Source: Terebella lapidaria (Eukaryota; Annelida; Polychaeta; Terebellida; Terebellidae). From it: a DNA stretch of 64,000 nt. The position numbers were made by a program, and so were the translations under genes. The notes beneath the pieces were generated by a model. That model saw only the letters and a program-made list of their open reading frames with translations, was not told where the DNA came from and did not search any database. Shown one piece after another: positions 57,701 through 64,000 of the stretch. The stretch is from assembly GCA_949152475.1 (NCBI GenBank), contig OX424567.1:21043402-21107401 (forward strand), given 5' to 3'. Every line of letters starts with the position of its first letter. Position 1 is the stretch's first letter.

Positions 57701-60700
57701 TTAGGGTTCTGACTCCACGGATGAAGTGAATGTTTCCATAGACAAGAATTAAAACATCACCCGTTTGGCATTTAGTACATGTAAACCAGGCGCTTCCAGT
57801 GTTTGTTTGCAATTGATTTGCAAAGCTGGTGATTTGTGTTGAAGTATTTTACTCGGCAATGAAGTGGAAGAAACATATGCCCGGTTTTGCATGCATGGGG
57901 GATCGAGATGTTTTCTCTGCACAGGGACACGTCTTAAACCTTGGCAGAAGAAAGATGTTTCAACAGCAACCGAAGTAAATTATTCGTCGGGATTCGCTTT
58001 GTTTTTCAGGTTTTGTGCCTGAATTAGCCGTTGAAATCCGTTGTGATGGCAGTTGATATTAGCGTAGCGCGCGTCCTGAATTGTCTCGGACGAGGTTGAA
58101 CTGTCGGGAAAACTTCAGAACGATTGCTCTCGAGGCATCTGTCTAGCTTTGGTTCAGACGTTCATGACGTTGACTGTGCCTTGCTATCGGGCACCGGGCT
58201 GGGAAGAAGATGGGCGGTGTTTGGTGGGAGCTTGTCCGGCTGTGAAATAGCGATCTCTTGATCGTGTTTTTCACAATTGCAAGGGGATTTCCAAGGCCAG
58301 TGATATTTACCAAGCGTTTTATTGGCTGCGGAAGAAGCTATGTATCAGATGGTTTGATACTGTCGATGTCAATGGAATTGATGGTCTTTTGTGCAATACA
58401 AGTGGGGATATTTACTCACTGCAGTCTCTACTTTAGTATTGGGCAAGTAATTTATGTAACAGTCTGTCGTTGATATTTAAGATGATGAAAAACAAGCACA
58501 TTATGCAGTCGATCATTGATTGAGCTTAATAATTTCTCACTTTGGTTGAAGGTCAAAATTTCCAACTGTTACGTCTGTTAAAGGTCTCGTATAAGGGAAC
58601 TTTAAACGTTAAAGTTTAGAAGGGCGGCTACAATTATATTATCATGTATACAATGTAAACAACTATAACAATGATGCAATAACATATAACAACAATAAAT
58701 ATACACGTGAGGGATTAGTTTCTCGGAATTTTTTTCACCATGTCTATCCGGATATGTTGTGATACAACCTATCAGACAACATTATTCCCAGATGTTCCCA
58801 TGTAAGCAAATGGTATACAATGATTGATGATGCTGCGGTCTGTAGAGTTGAGATTCTCTCGGTTTTAGCCTCTGCACTGGTCATCAGCTTGAGTCGTAAG
58901 CGGTGCACATTTTGTTGTTCCCCACTCGCTTGATTGCGAAGATACCTGCCCGTCGCTCGGTCTTAGGCATTGGGGAATTGCTGAACAACTGTGTACCTCC
59001 TTCGTTTGTAATCTATCACCATCAATCCAGGGGAGAAAAATTAACTTTATTGATTGATTTACTATTCACAAACTTGTGATAACAGCTGTGGGGAAAAACG
59101 AGAACATATGTTTAAAACATAAAGGATTTTCACACTTTTTTTTCCATTTTGGTATGTGAGCAATGGTTGACTATATCGATAATATTCACTCGGGTTTTTG
59201 CTTCTTCCTAAATATATCAATACAACATAAAGATGAAATGTAGCCTACTTCCACGAATACCCAGGTCATGCGAATTTACAATGTTTTCCCACGTGTCTTC
59301 TATATGGTCCTTGGACGATTTCAAAGCAAATCACTGAGAAAATATGCAAAATTTTCCCATTGATCATTAGAACCATACACACGTAGGATATACAACGAAA
59401 ACATCCATTCGATTTGAATTTTTTACCGTTTCAAACATGATACTAATTCGAGTAAGCCTATTTGCAAGAGTGATATATGCCCAATATAAAGAAAATATGG
59501 TGTAAGAGGTTAAATTTTGCTGTAAAAACTCAAGTCTCAAAAATACCCATTGTGGACACGAGCTATTACATTTTTGGAAGTTTCATATTTATGATACATT
59601 TCTGTACAAATGCTCCCATGTTTGTATGTTTTTGCAATGGAACGTTACAATATAAACGAATGATAAACTAATGTCGGGGTTAAGAAACACGTACATAAGG
59701 ACATAAAGTATTATATACCTATCCAAAACCAAACTTCAGAAAGCGGGGCAAATAGCCTACATGTACCTATTTTGTGTAGAAAAACCTCATGAAATTACAA
59801 TGTAATAGTGCAACAAAACTGCCAACAGCCGATTGCAACAATTCTGAAATACAGACAAAAATCCTCGTTTATTATGTGAGTTATTGAATCAATCTCGACG
59901 ATGCAGCCCCTGGACAAATCAGAATGTATCAAACAACTATCATCATCCACATTTATTACTACACACATGAACACTGGCAGGTTTGATGAGCATCTTGGGA
60001 TAGCTGTTTGCCACACTAATGACAAACGACCCGCCCCATCACCCCAAAAAATTTCCATCCCCTCTATGGCATTCCATCATCCCTTCAGCCCCTCACAAAC
60101 TTTCCCATGCAGTCTTTGCCCCCTTAAGATGTCGTAACGTTCTTACGACAACAACTGCTCATGACCTGGCATCCAAACTTGGCTGATTTCTGCTCGCTTG
60201 CCATCCATTCCCCGCGAAGTTTGAGTCATGTAAGGCCAAGCCTGGATGTAGCCTGATAATAGCGAGGTATCATCCCCCAAAGACAGATAAACGATTCGCC
60301 GATATCGATTGGTTCTAATAGTCTGTTATCACCCTTGTTTCAGCGGGGATGAAGGGCATGTAATACTTGGCGCTTTTTGAGTTTAGCCATCACTCACTCA
60401 CAAGGAAAGAGAAATAGCTCGAACCCTGTTTTTATCTTATTTTGACTGCGAGCAAAACTAGCTAACACGAATGATTTGAATGTTTAATGCAAAGGAAATT
60501 TGTGCCATAAAAAGGACGCATTGAACATCTATAATAAAGTATGCCAATTATGTGTTTATGACCTTGTCGATTATTTCTCAAGCAATGAAAGACAATTGAT
60601 AATTGCCACGTCCAGGGAATGTCAAAAATTAGGAATAATGATTGTATATAATTGTATTCTTCATATTCCTTCATGTTTTACGAGATTATTGGGAATTTGG

Positions 60701-63700
60701 TAATATTGTAAATACCTTAATGGTAGTTATTTCAATATATTTATATAGGAAATTATTCATATCATCTGTTTTACATTTACGTATATGGATACATGTAGTT
60801 GGTTTTCATCGCTTCGAAGCATGAAACTTCGTGAATACTGTTGGTGAAAGATCGATTTGAAACCTTGTCGAAACATGAATGACAGATTGGGCCCAAGTAT
60901 CATATCCTGCGCCTTCCTCTATATTCAATAAGGATTAAAAATGTGACAGACAGATTAAATGGCTTTCATTTAGTTGACGAGTAGTATTAAGGCGCAGCGT
61001 ATGATACTTGGGCCACAGGCGGTATTATAAAGCGTCTATAAATAATAATTCACCACACCCTAGCGGAATTCAGCGAAACAAATATTTGTGACTATGAACG
61101 AATGCGTCCAAGTGAAAAAGAACAAGAAAAAAAATGTTAAAAGAAAAACATTTTGGGTCCTGTCCTTGACTCGAGTTTCATTCTTTGAAAAACTATAAGG
61201 ATCTTTGACGGTGGTGTTCTGCATTCAAATCAAATAGAATTTTACATACATTTATTCATTTCCCACACGCTTTAGAAAACGGTGTACAAATGATAAACGC
61301 CATGAGGGTGTACTGTTCCTTCTGTATGCACCGAATGGGTTATAATATTACACGGTGTGGGTTCAACCCCGCAGAAAATGTGGAAGTTCGGATATCGGGT
61401 ATATAATTTATCGTCTGTACATAATTTATCGTCTGTACATGTTTTACACGCTGTGCTAAATGTAATGAACTTTGTTGTATTTCACTGTCTGCATTTTTAG
61501 GGACAATTATTCGAACCGTGACTTGACAAATTTGGCTATATATATATATTTGTTTAGATTTTTTACACACACTTTTTATGGTCCTATGTGTATATTATAT
61601 TCTCATCGCATGCAATAATAACACGTGCACATAGTTTTGTAACGAAATGAGAAAACATGCATATACAGTATTGAATGCCGGTCAAAATATAGTAATTTTA
61701 GGCCTATATCATTTTTAATGAGTTCCTCTATTCTATTTTTACAGGGCTGTCGGCCCCAGCGCCTAAGAAGATCGCCTTCTTCGTTGGTTTATCTAACAAC
61801 ATGGGCCCTGTGACGGACCACACGGATATTGTGTTCGATCAGATCATTACGAACATCGGAGCAGCCTACGATGAACAGTCCGGTCGATTCACAGCCCCTG
61901 TGGCTGGGACATACCAGTTCAACGTTGTCGTCTCGGCGCAGGGCCGGCAAAAGGTCCGGTAGCGAATACTCAAAGCTGGAATATAATGATAAAAAGGACA
62001 GCTTCGATTTTGAAAAATCCCAGACAGAAACACAATGCTGTGCTTACTTGTGTTCCTTTGGTAGTAGGCCCTATTTCGTCTCCAATCACGTTTGATGTGG
62101 CAGAGCATTGTGCTCCCTGTTGTTTTCTTTTATTCCTTCGAATCGCGTTTTGTCGTATTTGTCCAGCTTTAATAGTTACAATAGTTACATATTGCACATC
62201 CTAACTGAAAAATTTATGCAGTGTTTGGTATGGACCCTCATTCACTGCCAGAGGCTACTGCAGTCGAAAATAATTCGGTGAAATAGAATATGGTATCTCT
62301 AATGAAAGTGACATATACACTTAATGTGTGCTATATTAGTCATACCCTGTTGAAATTCATAATTTATATTTAAATACAAACCTATGTAGCAACGCTAAAC
62401 ATTTCAAATGTTTAGCGTATCTGTACAGTATATAAAAGAGTGACAAGTGCTCGTATTTTGTAGAGCCTCTCCAGAAAAAAAATGAAGTGAAAAATATCCC
62501 GATAGAACGTCATATAATTGCTAGATAAGGACACCCCTAAGAAGTTGTGTTTATTTATCGGCATCTTGACGTGAAAAATCGGATCTTCATTCTTATTGGA
62601 AACACATATTTGCACTTCAAAAGCTGAAGAGGTCGATGTTTCCTATCACGAGCCTACTCGAATATGCCATCAAACTTCGCTAGAGGCTCATTCACTGATC
62701 GTAGATGGTCATTGTGAACGACCAAAGGGTTTCATTCACTACATGGATTGGGGGGAAAAGCGGGCTATGGGATTAGATTCGAGTTGTTGATTTGGAGTTA
62801 TTTATCCGCGGATGAAAAGCATGTTTTTATGTTAGGAAGGCTGGCAACTCCCAAAGGGATAGAGGAGAGTTGGAAAAGTCACTTACGAAAAATCACTGCA
62901 GATCTGCATGGTTTAAATGGGTGGATCACACGTATCAAAATGTAGACTCTTTCCATATCATAACACTTCACAGAATTTGTTCGCTGTGAGAGGAATGTTT
63001 TGCATTGTGGGATGTTTTGCATTGCATTGTTTTCTGCATGTTATAATAAAGTAAACCTGTAATATAGACCACCTGTCACGGGGACCATCCTCAGTTTTGA
63101 GGCCACCTTCTGAAATCCAAAAGATCTCGAATTCCACCTTTGACTTAGTTATATTTTTTGGTGCTCTTTTCCTTTACTGCATACAATTATGTCCTTCTGA
63201 AATATGTTTCAGCAACATATACAAGTTTCCTTACGAGTAAAACTCCATCATCAATTACGTGATTACAATGTTTCTACAGGCGGCAGTGATGATCTTGAAG
63301 AACGGCGGAATGGTTGCGACAGTTTGGGCAGAGAGTATACCGTACTGGGCCACTGCGTCCAACATCGCCGTGCTGTCTTTGGAGAAAGGCGACCAGGTTG
63401 GTAACTCCCCAAACTGTATTCCTACTGAAAATACATGTACACACACAATTGATCACTCCGGCCTGAAAAGTGACCAGTAATTGAATTTTTTTACTTTTTA
63501 ATTATTTTGGGGGCATATCTTCAACGTTTTGTGTGTTATGCACCGAAAATATATAGTTTGGTGTCAGGTCCGCCCTTACTACTAGGGAATTTTTTTCTTC
63601 TGAAAAATCAACTCCATATTCCGGGGTCCCACCTCGAATTTTGAGATAGAAATTCTCCAGCCCATTTCTGTGATACAATGTAATGATTCTAGATCATTTC

Positions 63701-63804
63701 GTATTATCGAATTTCAGGTTTGGTTATTGCTGCTGAACAGAGCCTCATATCTCCATGGTTACATGTACTCAACGTTCTCTGGGTTCATGATCTTCGAAAA
63801 CTGA
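54752..63804 (+). CDS. Secreted collagen-like C1q-domain protein
   Basis: Exons are 54752-55079, 61745-61953, 63280-63396 and 63718-63804, giving 246 aa. A signal peptide (about 1-22, MDNLYAVLIVMALGCC) is followed by a basic linker with two Cys (44, 50), then ten Gly-X-Y triplets (83-112, GPRGRQGPPGEKGER), then a C1q domain (about 117-246). The domain shows AFFVGLSNN, the FDQIITNIG and GRFTAPVAGTYQF core motifs, VMILKNG, SLEKGDQVWL and the C-terminal YSTFSGFMIF. Such proteins trimerise through the collagen stretch and C1q head, and are secreted ligand-binding or immune-type proteins. Intron 1 (phase 1) is 6.7 kb; introns 2 and 3 are phase 0 and split the C1q domain. The exon 2 donor, GTCCGG, is weak but is the only one that keeps the domain in frame (GRQK then AAVMILKNG). 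No polyadenylation signal was seen before the window end. Confidence 0.9.
55080..60889. other. First intron of the C1q gene, left part
   Basis: About 5.8 kb of intronic DNA. Seen in it are only short AT-rich and microsatellite-like stretches and small non-conserved open frames. No nested gene or RNA is recognised. Confidence 0.5.
60890..61014. mobile_element. 125 bp MITE, copy B, inside intron 1 of the C1q gene
   Basis: It has the same 125 bp length and GGCCCAAGTATCAT...ATGATACTTGGGCC ends as 33898-34022, but its interior is in the opposite orientation (CCTCTATATTCAATAAGG on the left). A few substitutions separate the two. It lies about 730 bp upstream of exon 2. Confidence 0.85.
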
Positions 63805-64000
63805 ACTCCAGCCAAAATGCGTTTTTTGTTGTTGTTGAAGGGAAAGACACTAAAATTATTCCTAGTTGAACGTTGTAAATGTTTAAGTGTTTGTTGTATT
63901 GTACATATTTAGCCTATACATATGATATCGAGATGTACATGTAATATATAGGCAGGAAGTATGGAGCGGTAAATTGTGCTGTTGTAAATATTATGTGTTG

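Overview
The window is genomic DNA from a non-vertebrate animal. Genes are split by GT-AG introns, the DNA is AT-rich, intergenic space is large, and there are many short non-autonomous transposons, poly-G/poly-C tracts and lineage-type families (SLC16-like carriers, a collagen/C1q protein, a Golgi-type glycosyltransferase). A marine lophotrochozoan or invertebrate deuterostome fits best. The species cannot be fixed from the sequence alone.

Layout. (1) 1-27155: a tandem array of a roughly 10 kb unit. Two full units (6563-17101, 17102-27155) and one partial unit (1-6562, cut by the window edge) each carry a five-exon monocarboxylate-transporter-like (SLC16/MFS) gene. Copy 1 (2292-4765) and copy 3 (23304-25785) are intact at 502 codons. 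Copy 2 (12785-15223) is broken by a 39-to-5 bp replacement in exon 3. The units differ by clean transposon presence/absence: a 2.75 kb Helentron/HINE-like element with internal tandem repeats upstream of copies 2 and 3 but not 1, a different 0.89 kb element upstream of copy 1 only, and a foldback element plus a Tc1/mariner-like MITE downstream of copies 1 and 2 but not 3. Copy 2 is a mosaic, copy-3-like on its 5' side and copy-1-like on its 3' side, with the switch inside exon 1.

(2) 27156-37600: a palindromic MITE, a decayed fragment of the array's tail, a single-exon type II membrane glycosyltransferase with a GT32-type DXD motif (28434-30146), a 125 bp MITE, and a diverged fourth SLC16-like gene (35322-37489, 477 aa). 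The fourth gene has the same five-exon, all-phase-1 structure as the array genes, so the whole 2-37 kb region is a transporter cluster with the glycosyltransferase between its members.

(3) 37601-54751: about 17 kb with no recognisable gene, apart from a 646 bp TIR element with 7 bp target duplications (51211-51856).

(4) 54752-63804: a four-exon secreted collagen/C1q-domain gene (246 aa) with a 6.7 kb first intron that holds a second copy of the 125 bp MITE.

Functionally, the transporters are predicted plasma-membrane solute carriers, the glycosyltransferase a Golgi enzyme, and the C1q protein an extracellular lectin-like or immune-type protein. Nothing shows that they act together. The main interest is the dated, mosaic history of the array, the nuclear-receptor-like sites carried by the Helentron-like repeats, and the duplicated (one degenerate) halves of the glycosyltransferase.
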